Below the pieces are notes generated by a model, which was given only the letters and a program-made list of their open reading frames with translations, searched no databases and was not told where the DNA came from. The position numbers and the translations under genes were made by a program. From Paenibacillus oceani (lineage in GTDB: Bacteria > Bacillota > Bacilli > Paenibacillales > NBRC-103111), in NCBI RefSeq assembly GCF_014705615.1, contig NZ_JACXJA010000036.1, positions 1 to 64,000 of the forward strand: DNA of 64,000 nucleotides. Reading direction: 5' to 3'. Shown piece after piece: positions 25,042-33,095 of the stretch. Every line of letters begins with the position of its first letter. Positions within the stretch are counted from its first letter, which is position 1.

Positions 25042-25247
25042 AGTTTCTGGCACCCTTTATTTTCGGCCATATCGAAAAATCGATGAAAATAGAGGCGGTT
25101 TGCACCCCTTATTTCAATCAATTGGTGGGTTCTGCGCCCTTACCGCGGAATATAAGAGCTCCAAAGCGCTTTTATTTCTCCATTCAAGGGCGTTTCGGAC
25201 AAAATAAAAGCTGCAAATCGCTCTTATTCGCTAGTTCCCTCCTCTTG
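25042..25247. repeat. Dispersed intergenic repeat, copy D
   Basis: Reads TTTCTGGCACCCTTTATTTTC at 25043, AAATAGAGGCGGTTTGCACC near 25086, CTCCAAAGCGCTTTTATTTC near 25159 and GCAAATCGCTCTTATTCG near 25212. It lies in the gene-free stretch 24870-25557. Just before it, GCTAACCTATCCAG occurs twice within 30 bases (near 24965 and 24983). Confidence 0.72.
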
Positions 25248-25557
25248 CCCAAAGCAGGGATGCGAGCCGTGCTGCCACGAGGATGAATGGCCCTATATAA
25301 GCGGTGTCTATTCTACGTTCGCAATATCCCGGTTCTCTCTAACGCCTCAGTCGGCTTGAACATTTGAACCATTAGGAATAACTTCGAAACAAATCCTTTC
25401 CACTTCTAAGGCCCCTACATAAGTCGCAGCTTTTCAGCTTTTCAACTTTTCATCGTTTACCGTGTCCCAGTTAGCCTGTCGCCACAGCGGGTTTGAATAT
25501 CCTCTCCATTGTACACAAGAAGAGCACGAGACCCCTCGCGCGAAGTCCCGTGCCCCT

Positions 25558-25839
25558 TTACTGCGCTTCATTCGTTCCGGCGTCGCCGTTACCCGGCTGC
25601 TTCGCCCGGTACGGATACTCGTCGATTTGCCTGCATATTTCGTGCTGCCAATCCGTATCTCGGGTCATCGAGGCCATGAGCGAAGCATTTTCCAAATAAG
25701 CCATTTCCCAACATATCTTGGCATTCACTTGCATGCATTGTTCAAGCTCCGTTTGTTCCGACGGAGTTAATTTCCTTTTCACCGAAAACGTCCACAATTC
25801 CGCCAATCGCAAATGTACCGGATGCAAGGTCATTCCCAT
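25558..25839 (-). CDS. Small hypothetical protein of a Paenibacillus-type family (DUF7667-like)
   Basis: A 93-residue protein from the ATG at 25839 (GGAGGGAC upstream). It is helical and rich in Leu, Glu and Gln: HPVHLRLAELWTFSVKRKL near residue 5, EQCMQVNAKICWEMAYLENA near 34, and SMTRDTDWQHEICRQIDEY near 56. The pattern LAELW...KRKLT...E...C...NA...LENASLLASMT.DT.W matches a family I know only as uncharacterised proteins of paenibacilli. It is the last minus-strand gene before the eCIS region; no functional link is evident. Confidence 0.75.
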   Translation of the reverse strand: MGMTLHPVHLRLAELWTFSVKRKLTPSEQTELEQCMQVNAKICWEMAYLENASLMASMTRDTDWQHEICRQIDEYPYRAKQPGNGDAGTNEAQ

Positions 25840-25904
25840 CTTCGTCCCTCCATAGTTGCCATTGTACCCAAGAATGAGACGATTCAAAGCCGGGAGGTGA
25901 AAAA

Positions 25905-26099
25905 ATGCATGCTGGACGATGCAAGGACGGAGCATACGACGGAGCACAGAGCACAGGACGCACGCAACAGCCTCAATCGACCAAGATCCGGCCGGCCGTA
26001 GCGATCCGGGACCCGTGCCGCTGTGGCAGCCCGGTCCGAAGACAAATTCACTGGCACTTCCACTCGCCTACTGCCATGTGCTTGACCACCACTATGTGA
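25905..26099 (+). CDS. Possible small ORF with a strong ribosome site
   Basis: A 64-codon frame whose ATG at 25905 is five bases after GGGAGGTG. The peptide is rich in Gln, Arg, His and Cys (RDPCRCGSPVRRQIHWHFHS) and not recognisable. The ribosome site is the only support. It could equally be chance in the 323-base gap between the DUF7667-like and DUF4157 genes. Confidence 0.25.
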   Translation: MHAGRCKDGAYDGAQSTGRTQQPQSTKIRPAVAIRDPCRCGSPVRRQIHWHFHSPTAMCLTTTM

Positions 26100-26106
26100 C
26101 GTCAAA

Positions 26107-26136
26107 GCACCGTGCGCTGGGAACTGCGCACGGTGC
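26107..26136 (-). terminator. Hairpin at the end of the DUF4157 gene
   Basis: Perfect 11-bp stem GCACCGTGCGC with GCGCACGGTGC, loop of 8. On the minus strand it starts 26 bases after the stop codon; the following T-run is short (CTTTGAC). Confidence 0.65.
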
Positions 26137-26162
26137 GGAAAAGCGATCTATCCTGACTAGCT

Positions 26163-26948
26163 CTAGCCCTGCTGTTCGGTCGGGACCGCACCCCCGCGCT
26201 GCTGCACAACATGGGTCAGCTCATGACCCAGCAGCTCTTGGCCTTGGCGGCTGTCCGGATTGTACTGGCCTTGACGGAAAAAGATATCGCTGCCGGTCGT
26301 AAACGCCGTCGCCCCGATCGATTCGGCCATCCGGTCCGCGCTCGCATCGGTGTGGATGTTCACATCCGAGAAGCCGGAACCGAAGGCAGACTCCATCTTC
26401 GCTTGAACCTGCATATCCATCGGACTGCCGCCGCCCCGCTTCTGCTCGATCTCTTGCTCCAAGGATGCGTCGGCATCGAAGCCTTCGCCCGAGCTTGCTC
26501 GCTGAATCGCTTCTGCCGAGCGCTTCATCTGGAGCTCCTCTTCTTCCAGCTCCGGGCCTTCGGATTCGCGCTGGATGCCTTCCGCCGAGCGCTTCATCTG
26601 AAGCTCCTCTTCCTCCAGCTCCGGACCTTCGAATTCGCGCTGAACGGGCGCCGTATCCGCAGACGCCGAGGAGATCCGGTCCGCCACCAGCTTGCCGACC
26701 TGATCCGCTTCCTGCTCATAAGCATCGCCGGCAGGTCCCACGGTCAGCTTGGCCTGAACTCCCGCCGGCAGCGGGGCAGCGCTGGGACCGGCACCGGTCA
26801 GTATGCTGCCGATCGCCTTGTTGCCGATCGTTCGCTGCAGCTGCATCATCGGATGATCGGCGGCCGCCCCCGCCGGTTTATGGCTTTGTTTCGATTGTCT
26901 CGCCAGATCGCCGTCCGGACGTTTATGTACGCCGCTATGCATGGACAT
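26163..26948 (-). CDS. DUF4157-domain protein (eCIS-associated metallopeptidase-like)
   Basis: A 261-residue protein with AGGAGG before its ATG. The C-terminal 90 residues form the DUF4157 (eCIS core) domain: MESAFGSGFSDVNIHTDASA near 188, then the zinc-peptidase motif LLGHELTHVVQQ near 240 with both His and the Glu intact. The middle carries two copies of an acidic 22-residue unit (FEGPELEEEELQMKR / SEGPELEEEELQMKR, residues about 104-148). The N-terminus is low-complexity. DUF4157 proteins mark eCIS loci and often act as or accompany cargo. Here it stands alone with no toxin domain attached, at the distal end of the locus. It may process cargo; that is inference. Confidence 0.9.
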   Translation of the reverse strand: MSMHSGVHKRPDGDLARQSKQSHKPAGAAADHPMMQLQRTIGNKAIGSILTGAGPSAAPLPAGVQAKLTVGPAGDAYEQEADQVGKLVADRISSASADTAPVQREFEGPELEEEELQMKRSAEGIQRESEGPELEEEELQMKRSAEAIQRASSGEGFDADASLEQEIEQKRGGGSPMDMQVQAKMESAFGSGFSDVNIHTDASADRMAESIGATAFTTGSDIFFRQGQYNPDSRQGQELLGHELTHVVQQRGGAVPTEQQG

Positions 26949-27079
26949 CTGTACGACCTCCTATTTAGATGGATCGGATTCATGTTACGGATTCGTTCCG
27001 ATGATGATAAGCCGATTATCGAATAATTCAACTATACCACAATTCCAGCCGACCCGATGGGACAAATTGTATATCGGTC

Positions 27080-28535
27080 CTATTTTTTCTCCAATGTCAT
27101 AATCGCAATATCGTCGAATTGTTTCGCTCCGTCTGCAAACCGGTCAACGTCACCAAGCATGGCCTCAAGCACCCCGGGACCGTCCGCCCCGCGAAGCAGC
27201 TCCAGCAGCGTTTGCAGCTTGTGCGAGCCGTACTGCCGGCCCGAGCGGTCCTCCGCTTCCGTAATGCCGTCGGTGTACAGCACGATCCGGTCTCCGCTTT
27301 CGATCATCGTCTCGTGATCGGAATACACGGTGTCGTCCATAACGCCCAAGGGCAAATGCTTTCGCGCCGCCAGCGGAACGAGACCGCCGTCGCGCCGGAG
27401 CACGTACGGGGTGCAATGGCCCCCTTCGCTGTAAGTCAGCGTCCCGCTTTCGACGTCCAGCACACCGCAAAAAATGGTCGCAAACATCGTTGAATCGTCT
27501 TTGTACAGCTCCCGGTTCACTTCCGTCAGCAGCTCCCCCGGAGACATCCCCTCCGACATCCGACCTTTGATAAGCGTCATAATCATGGCCATAAACAATG
27601 CCGCCGGAATCCCTTTATCCGAGACGTCGCCCAGCGCGAAAAACAGTTCCCGCTCCCCCAGCCGGAAATAATCGTAAAAATCGCCGCCGACCTCACGCGC
27701 GGGACGGAGCAGCGCATGGACTTCAGCAGCAAACCGGTCAGCCGGCCGATGATCGTCCGTCCCTACCTGATCTCCGGCAAGCGCCGCCGATACGTCAGGC
27801 TCCTGCCAGAGCGCCGACGCCGCTTTTTTCCACGACAGCTCCTTCGGAAGAAAGCTCATCTGGATCCGCTGGGCGATCCGCAGCTCGCTCTCCATCCGCT
27901 CTTTGGCCGCAACCGTCTCCTTCAGCGCCGCCATCGATTTTTCCAGGGCGTCGTATAACATCGCGTTCTCCAGAGAGACCGCCGTCGGCGATGCGATCGA
28001 TTCGAGCAGCTTGACGTCGCGGTCGGTGAACGCCTTGCCGTCCCGTTTGTTCAGCACCTGCAGAACGCCGATCACCGCGCCTTTGCTAAAAATCGGGACA
28101 CAGAGCAGATTACGCGTCGCATAGTCGACCCGGTTCGCCACCTTGGACGACCAGCGCGGATCTTGCGAAGCGTCGTCGATTTTTACCGGCTGTCCGTTCT
28201 CCGCTACCCAGCCCGCTACGCCCTCCCCCATCTTGAGGCGGATTTCGCGAACTTCCTCGCCCTTCGAACCGGTGGCCAGCTCGAAGTACAGCTCCCCCTT
28301 CTCGCGATCTACGAGAATGACCGAGGACGCTTCCGCATGGAGGACACGGGCGCTCGTCTCCATAATTTTGCGGAGCAGATCCTGCTTGCGGATCGTCGAA
28401 TTCATTTCCAGACTCACTTCGAACAGCTGCATGGTCCGCCTGAGCTCCGCATCCGAAGCCCGGCGTCTCCGTTCCCCCCATATCCATCCCGCAAACGCCA
28501 GGATGGCCGGCAGCAAGAAAGGGAGCGTCTCCATG
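27080..28535 (-). CDS. GAF-domain PP2C-type serine phosphatase (RsbU-like)
   Basis: A 485-residue phosphatase starting at the ATG at 28535 (GGGGGAGA upstream). Order: short N-terminal hydrophobic helix, coiled coil, GAF domain about residues 45-195 (EASSVILVDREKGELYFELA, GVAGWVAENGQPVKI, NLLCVPIFSKGAVIGVLQVL), linker helix (RIAQRIQMSFLPKELSWKKA), then SpoIIE/PP2C domain about 265-485. The metal-site residues are present: REVGGDFYDYF, FALGDVSDKGIPAALFMAM, VLYTDGITEAED and DDIAIMTLEKK. Such enzymes dephosphorylate STAS anti-anti-sigma proteins; the STAS and kinase genes are directly upstream. No sigma factor is nearby, so the output target is unknown. Confidence 0.92.
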
Positions 28536-28627
28536 ACGTCATCTCCCCCGTCTATCCTGTAAGTAACGTTAGCCGCTTCTACGCAGCCTGACCGCGCCCG
28601 CCGCATGTATCGAACGGGAAGCAAGCG

Positions 28628-28966
28628 CTACTCGCGTGTTGCCTGGAGCGCTTCGTCCTCGGTAGCGCATAGCTTGAAGATGCTGCTGAACCCGGACATG
28701 TCGAACACTTCTCTAACTTGCTCGCTCAGATGGGCCAGGGCGAGACGGCCCTGGATCGCCTTCACTTTTTTGGCGGCAAGCAGCAGGCTGCGAAGCCCGG
28801 CGCTGCTGACATACTCCAGACCGCCCAGATTAAAGACAAAACGACTGGCCCCCGCTTCCACCGATTGCAGAAAACTTGCCTCCAGATGGCCCGATGTGTT
28901 CGCATCCAGTCTTCCGCTTATGGCAAACACCATAATCCCGTCGTCTGTTCGCTCAGCAATGTTCAT
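28628..28966 (-). CDS. STAS-domain anti-sigma-factor-antagonist-like protein (RsbV-like)
   Basis: A 112-residue single STAS domain with the phosphorylation loop FNLGGLEYVSSAGLRSLLLA near residue 44, the conserved Ser being present. GAGGAAGAGACGG gives a good ribosome site. The 5' end overlaps the kinase gene by 14 bases. It is the expected switch protein between the RsbW-like kinase and the PP2C phosphatase. Confidence 0.92.
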   Translation of the reverse strand: MNIAERTDDGIMVFAISGRLDANTSGHLEASFLQSVEAGASRFVFNLGGLEYVSSAGLRSLLLAAKKVKAIQGRLALAHLSEQVREVFDMSGFSSIFKLCATEDEALQATRE

Positions 28967-29408
28967 CCGTCTCTTCCTCCTCCTCGTGCTGACGCAGACG
29001 CATCGTCAAGCACAGCTCATTGCGTCCCTCTACACGGGCATAAGTCTTGCTCTCGGTTAACGATTTGGCGAAATGAATGCCCAGCCCGCCGATCTTCCGA
29101 TCCTCCAGACTGGCTTCCACATCCGGCTCCGGCCGGTTCAGCGGATTAAAGGCGATGCCGTCGTCCGAGATCGAAATATCCAGAACGTCACCGTTCAAGG
29201 CAAGTCCGATCTCGATCCGCCGGCTGCCTTCCTGCCCTTCTCCGTACCCGTATGAGATGATGTTCGTGACCAGCTCGTCGCAGATCAGGTTCACCCGGTA
29301 CAACACGCGATTATCCATGCCGAGCGCTTCGGCCGTTTCATTCAGAAAGAGGCGGAGCCGCTCCAGCTCCGGCAGTTCGTTTCGCAAGCTTATGCTTGTG
29401 GTTTTCAT
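28953..29408 (-). CDS. ATP-binding anti-sigma-type kinase (RsbW-like)
   Basis: A 151-residue GHKL ATPase/kinase of the RsbW/SpoIIAB type. N-box NLICDELVTNIISYGYG near residue 40, G1 box ISDDGIAFNPLNRPEP near 80, and G2 box RKIGGLGIHFAKSL near 103. The C-terminus is an acidic tail (RQHEEEEETDEHC). It overlaps the STAS gene, so the two are co-translated. It probably phosphorylates the STAS protein and binds a partner not encoded here. Confidence 0.92.
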   Translation of the reverse strand: MKTTSISLRNELPELERLRLFLNETAEALGMDNRVLYRVNLICDELVTNIISYGYGEGQEGSRRIEIGLALNGDVLDISISDDGIAFNPLNRPEPDVEASLEDRKIGGLGIHFAKSLTESKTYARVEGRNELCLTMRLRQHEEEEETDEHC

Positions 29409-29446
29409 CCCCCTGCCCCTTCCACGCCATATAGTTTACCGCACGA

Positions 29447-32400
29447 TCATGCCATCTTCATCAGCATATTCTCGAGCAGCCGGACACGCGCGCTTGTGGC
29501 GTGCAGCAATCCGATGCCGATCTCGGGATACAGCCGGATCAGTCTGGATAATTGAGCGCCATGCATCGCCAGCAGGAGAGCATCATCGAAGATCACCTCC
29601 GCCGTAACCGAAGAGGCCGCCCCGTCCAGCGCCGACGTCTCCCCTAACGACTGCTTGGAGCTGATGACACCGATCGTTCCGCCGCTAACCCCCTCCAAGC
29701 CGTTGCTCAGCTCTACGGTTCCTTCGATGACGATATACAAGCTCGGCGACGGCTCTCCCCGGCGAAGCAGAATCGCTCCCTCCGGATGCACCTCTTCCTG
29801 CGAGATGCCGGCCAGATGCCCAAGCTCGTCGACCGACAGATCGGAAAACAACGAGACTTGCTTCAAAAAAATCACTTTGTCGAGCATCGACAGCATTTTC
29901 CGCGCTTCCTTCACGGCGGACCGCTCCCCTTCCTCTACCGCATGCGCCGCAATCCGGCTCAGCCATTCGTCCGGCCATGTCCGGGCGTCTTCGATCAGCG
30001 CTCTCGGATGACCGGAGCCGCTGTCGTCCGCATGTTCCATCCGTTTCAAAAAATCGAGAAGCGCACCCGACAACCGCCGGTCGCCGATGCCTTCCGCCAA
30101 CACTTCCATGCCGTTCTCGCGCACTTCCTCGTTATCGTCCCTTATCGTATCCTGAAGCGACAGGACGACACGTTCGTCCGACAGCTGGGCGAGCACCGCC
30201 CACACCCCTTCCAGAAGCGAAAGATGAATCTCGACGACCCGCTGGGCCGCAAGCTCGGACAGCTCCGGCTTGCCCAGTCTGTCGAGCGCTTCGGGCAAAG
30301 CTCCTTCGCGGCTCGATGTCGTAATCCGCTGAATGCACAAATCGATCAGATCTTGACGGATCGTCTTTTCATCCAGAATGTACGCCAGCGCGGTTACGGA
30401 CAAGTTCCAGATGAACGGGTTGCCGCCTGCGGCATGCTCCAGCAACACCGGTACGGCAGGCTGGCCGATATCGATAAACGCATCCAGAATCGCTTTGCGA
30501 ATTTCTTTATCGGCAAGCGGGATCATCGCCAGCAAAGCAGGGGCCGCTTCCGTATACCCCAGCTTGCCGAGCCCGTGGATGGCGGCGGCCCGGACTGCGG
30601 GCTTCGGGTCCTCCAGAAGCGTCATCAGCCATGGCGCGTACGAGGTCAGCTTCAAATCCGCCACCGTGCGGCAGCCGTAAATCGCCCATTCTCCGCCCTT
30701 GTCAAGCATCGAGACGAGCGTCTCCTCGCAGGCGGGATAGCTTTCTTCACTTTCGAGCGCATACAGCGCCTTGATCCCTTCGTGCACGACCCGGGGCTGG
30801 GCGTCCAGCAGCTTGGCTCTCAGAAAGAAGTGGGCCTGGCTTTTCATATGCTTCGCCCGCCCTAGCAGCTTGACGCATTCCGCTCTCACTTCCTCATCGG
30901 GATCTTCGAGAAAGGCGGCGACCTGCACGAGTTCCTGCAGCGATGCCGTCTGTAAATTCATTGCCCGCAAGGCGGCGAACCGGATACGTGCGCTGCCGTC
31001 GCCGGTCAGGCCGATCAGATGCGGGAAGAAGGTGGAATCCTTCACCTTGCCGATCAGTTCCAGAGCCAGCTCGCGGACATAATCGTTCGGGTGCTTCAGG
31101 TAGCCGAGAATGGCCGATAACGATTTGGAGCTGTTCATCGCCCCCAGAAACGAGACGGCGTTTTCGGACAAGTCCGCAAATAACGACTGTACGCTGCCGA
31201 CCAGCTCGCGAATGTACAGATGCCGGCCGTACCAGGCTACGACGATGAGGACCAGGCTGAGCGCGATACCGATCCACGCCAGCGGCGCGAGCCCGAGCCA
31301 GCTCATTGAATGAGTCATCGACAGAAACGACCCGATCAAAATCCCGCCCGAAGCAGCAAGCCCTTGCGCGTAATAACGAAACCCGTCCCGCTCCGAGATC
31401 GGCATCATCTTAAAGAAAAGCTGGTAGCACGGCTCGGCGATATAATAAAGTAAAATATACAACACCGCATATGAAAACGATATGACGCCGAGCCCGTAGG
31501 GTCCGTTCATCGACACCGAGACGAGGCCGAAGCCTCCGGCGAACAGCAAGGAGATGCCGAGCAGCACATTGCTGGCGCCGAGCTTGTTCATCAGCTTGCC
31601 CGAGACGGTCTGCAGGCCCAGACATAAAGTAAACTGCAAGGCGGTGATGAGCCCGTAAAATGCGGTCAAGTCCCCTTCGTTTGTAAAATGCGCTTCCGCA
31701 ACGTTGAAGTATTGATACTCCATCATAAAGTACAGCGTAGGCATCAGCGTCATTAATCCGATCGCCGTGAGCAGAAACGGACTGGCGACGATTTGTTTCA
31801 TATAATACCGGTTCGTCCTCTCGTCCTGCCGGACCGTTTCGGGAGCCTCCTGCTTGCGCGCCGCTTCCTTGATCATCAGCGGCGTTAAATAGCGGGCGAG
31901 CGACTTCCTGAAAAACCCGTACCCGATCAGCAGCATCACCGGCGCAAGCGCATATACCGCCACCGTGCCGAACCATTTGCCGATCAGATAAGCGCCGATC
32001 CCCGCCGTAATGCCTCCCATCGTCGTCGAAGCGACGAACACCGGCATCAGCCGCTTCGCCTGCTGGGTCGGGCACAGATCGAATGCCGTGCTCCACAGCA
32101 GCAGCGTCAGCTGGCGGACGACGAAGTTCGAGGAGACGAACAGAATCGGATAATAATAGCGGAAGTCGAAGCCGCCGGCCATAAAAGCCAGCAGCACGGC
32201 ACCGTTTCCGATCAGGATGAACAGCATGATCAGGTACAGGATCCGCATAAACCGGTCCTTAGCGGTCCGTCCGGCGAGCTTCGCAAGCAGCCAGCCTTCG
32301 ACCGGCATGATGACCGCTTCCGCGATGTAGACGTAAGGCAGAAACTGTACGCCGAACCGTTGATTGAATAAAGCCATGAATGCCGTATAATTCAGCGACT

Positions 32401-32497
32401 CCGCTACTCCCCCGAAATAAAAAACCGGAAGCATCGTGAACAGCTTCCGGGCATCCTCTCCACGCAGCCCGAACCACCGATTTAAGGCAGCTTGCAT
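29447..32497 (-). CDS. NTT/MFS-like membrane protein with HEAT repeats and cyclic-nucleotide-binding domain
   Basis: A 1016-residue three-part protein. Residues about 15-430 hold 11-12 transmembrane helices resembling nucleotide transporter (NTT) or MFS proteins (SNFVVRQLTLLLWSTAFDLC near 123, ISFSYAVLYILLYYIAEP near 342). Residues about 450-830 are HEAT repeats (LKHPNDYVRELALELIGKVK; LEDPKPAVRAAAIHGLGKLG). Residues about 868-1000 are a cNMP-binding-type domain (FSDLSVDELGHLAGISQEEV, LYIVIEGTVELSN, LGETSALDGAASSVTAEV). The usual Arg of a true cAMP pocket is not obvious. It lies upstream of the RsbW/V/U-like genes on the same strand. It may be a membrane sensor rather than a carrier. Confidence 0.9.
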   Translation of the reverse strand: MQAALNRWFGLRGEDARKLFTMLPVFYFGGVAESLNYTAFMALFNQRFGVQFLPYVYIAEAVIMPVEGWLLAKLAGRTAKDRFMRILYLIMLFILIGNGAVLLAFMAGGFDFRYYYPILFVSSNFVVRQLTLLLWSTAFDLCPTQQAKRLMPVFVASTTMGGITAGIGAYLIGKWFGTVAVYALAPVMLLIGYGFFRKSLARYLTPLMIKEAARKQEAPETVRQDERTNRYYMKQIVASPFLLTAIGLMTLMPTLYFMMEYQYFNVAEAHFTNEGDLTAFYGLITALQFTLCLGLQTVSGKLMNKLGASNVLLGISLLFAGGFGLVSVSMNGPYGLGVISFSYAVLYILLYYIAEPCYQLFFKMMPISERDGFRYYAQGLAASGGILIGSFLSMTHSMSWLGLAPLAWIGIALSLVLIVVAWYGRHLYIRELVGSVQSLFADLSENAVSFLGAMNSSKSLSAILGYLKHPNDYVRELALELIGKVKDSTFFPHLIGLTGDGSARIRFAALRAMNLQTASLQELVQVAAFLEDPDEEVRAECVKLLGRAKHMKSQAHFFLRAKLLDAQPRVVHEGIKALYALESEESYPACEETLVSMLDKGGEWAIYGCRTVADLKLTSYAPWLMTLLEDPKPAVRAAAIHGLGKLGYTEAAPALLAMIPLADKEIRKAILDAFIDIGQPAVPVLLEHAAGGNPFIWNLSVTALAYILDEKTIRQDLIDLCIQRITTSSREGALPEALDRLGKPELSELAAQRVVEIHLSLLEGVWAVLAQLSDERVVLSLQDTIRDDNEEVRENGMEVLAEGIGDRRLSGALLDFLKRMEHADDSGSGHPRALIEDARTWPDEWLSRIAAHAVEEGERSAVKEARKMLSMLDKVIFLKQVSLFSDLSVDELGHLAGISQEEVHPEGAILLRRGEPSPSLYIVIEGTVELSNGLEGVSGGTIGVISSKQSLGETSALDGAASSVTAEVIFDDALLLAMHGAQLSRLIRLYPEIGIGLLHATSARVRLLENMLMKMA

Positions 32498-32540
32498 GCA
32501 ATCAAGTCCTATCCGTTGGTCTATGAATCCGTTGCTTCAT

Positions 32541-33071
32541 TCAAAGATCCAGTTTTTTATAAAATGCGATCCGGTCTTCGCCGTCGTAATAATAATTCGG
32601 ATACCGGCCGATCAGGCCGAAGCCGCGCTTCTGAAACATCCGTTGAATCGGGATATACTCCGGCAGGTCGCACGTATAAGTCAAAATGTAACGGCCGTTG
32701 ATGGAGCGGATGTACCGCTCCAGAGCATCAAACAGCATCCCTGCAATGCCGAACCGTCTGTAATTCCGGTGGACGACCAGATAGTCCCATAGGTAGCCAT
32801 CCGTCCGGTGCTCGTTTTCCTTGCAGCTTGTAACGCCTACAATATCGCCATCTTCATTTTCCACATACCAGTACTTATGGTGCATCTGCTTCAGGCTCTC
32901 GAACGGCCCTTTGCGAAAATGCTCGATCTCTCCCGGCGTGTGCCGCTGATCGTCAAACGACCATTCAGACAAAAAAAACTGGCTGATCCGCGCAGCGTCT
33001 TGCTCGTTTTCCATTAACATAATGCGAAACTCGTCTTCCTTGCTACTTGCCGCTTGCTGCCCCCCGCTCAC
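32541..33071 (-). CDS. GNAT-family N-acetyltransferase
   Basis: A 176-residue acetyltransferase from a GTG at 33071, seven bases after GGAGG. The acetyl-CoA motif A region is LVVHRNYRRFGIAGMLFDAL near residue 97 (R-x2-G-I/A-G type), followed by IPIQRMFQKRGFGLIGRYPN near 143. Cytoplasmic; substrate unknown. It sits between the cyclase-like receptor and the NTT-like gene on the same strand, with gaps under 50 bases, so it is probably part of the same transcript. Confidence 0.88.
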   Translation of the reverse strand: MSGGQQAASSKEDEFRIMLMENEQDAARISQFFLSEWSFDDQRHTPGEIEHFRKGPFESLKQMHHKYWYVENEDGDIVGVTSCKENEHRTDGYLWDYLVVHRNYRRFGIAGMLFDALERYIRSINGRYILTYTCDLPEYIPIQRMFQKRGFGLIGRYPNYYYDGEDRIAFYKKLDL

Positions 33072-33095
33072 ACCTGTTCCTCCCTTTCTCCCTCG

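Noticed and set aside
25919-26302. 127-codon plus-strand ORF overlapping the DUF4157 3' end
   Set aside because: It has no ribosome site and runs antisense into a clear gene.
27080-29408. A sigB (rsb) operon
   Set aside because: The three partner-switching genes lack sigB, RsbR/S/T and the usual order, and are embedded among eCIS-linked genes.
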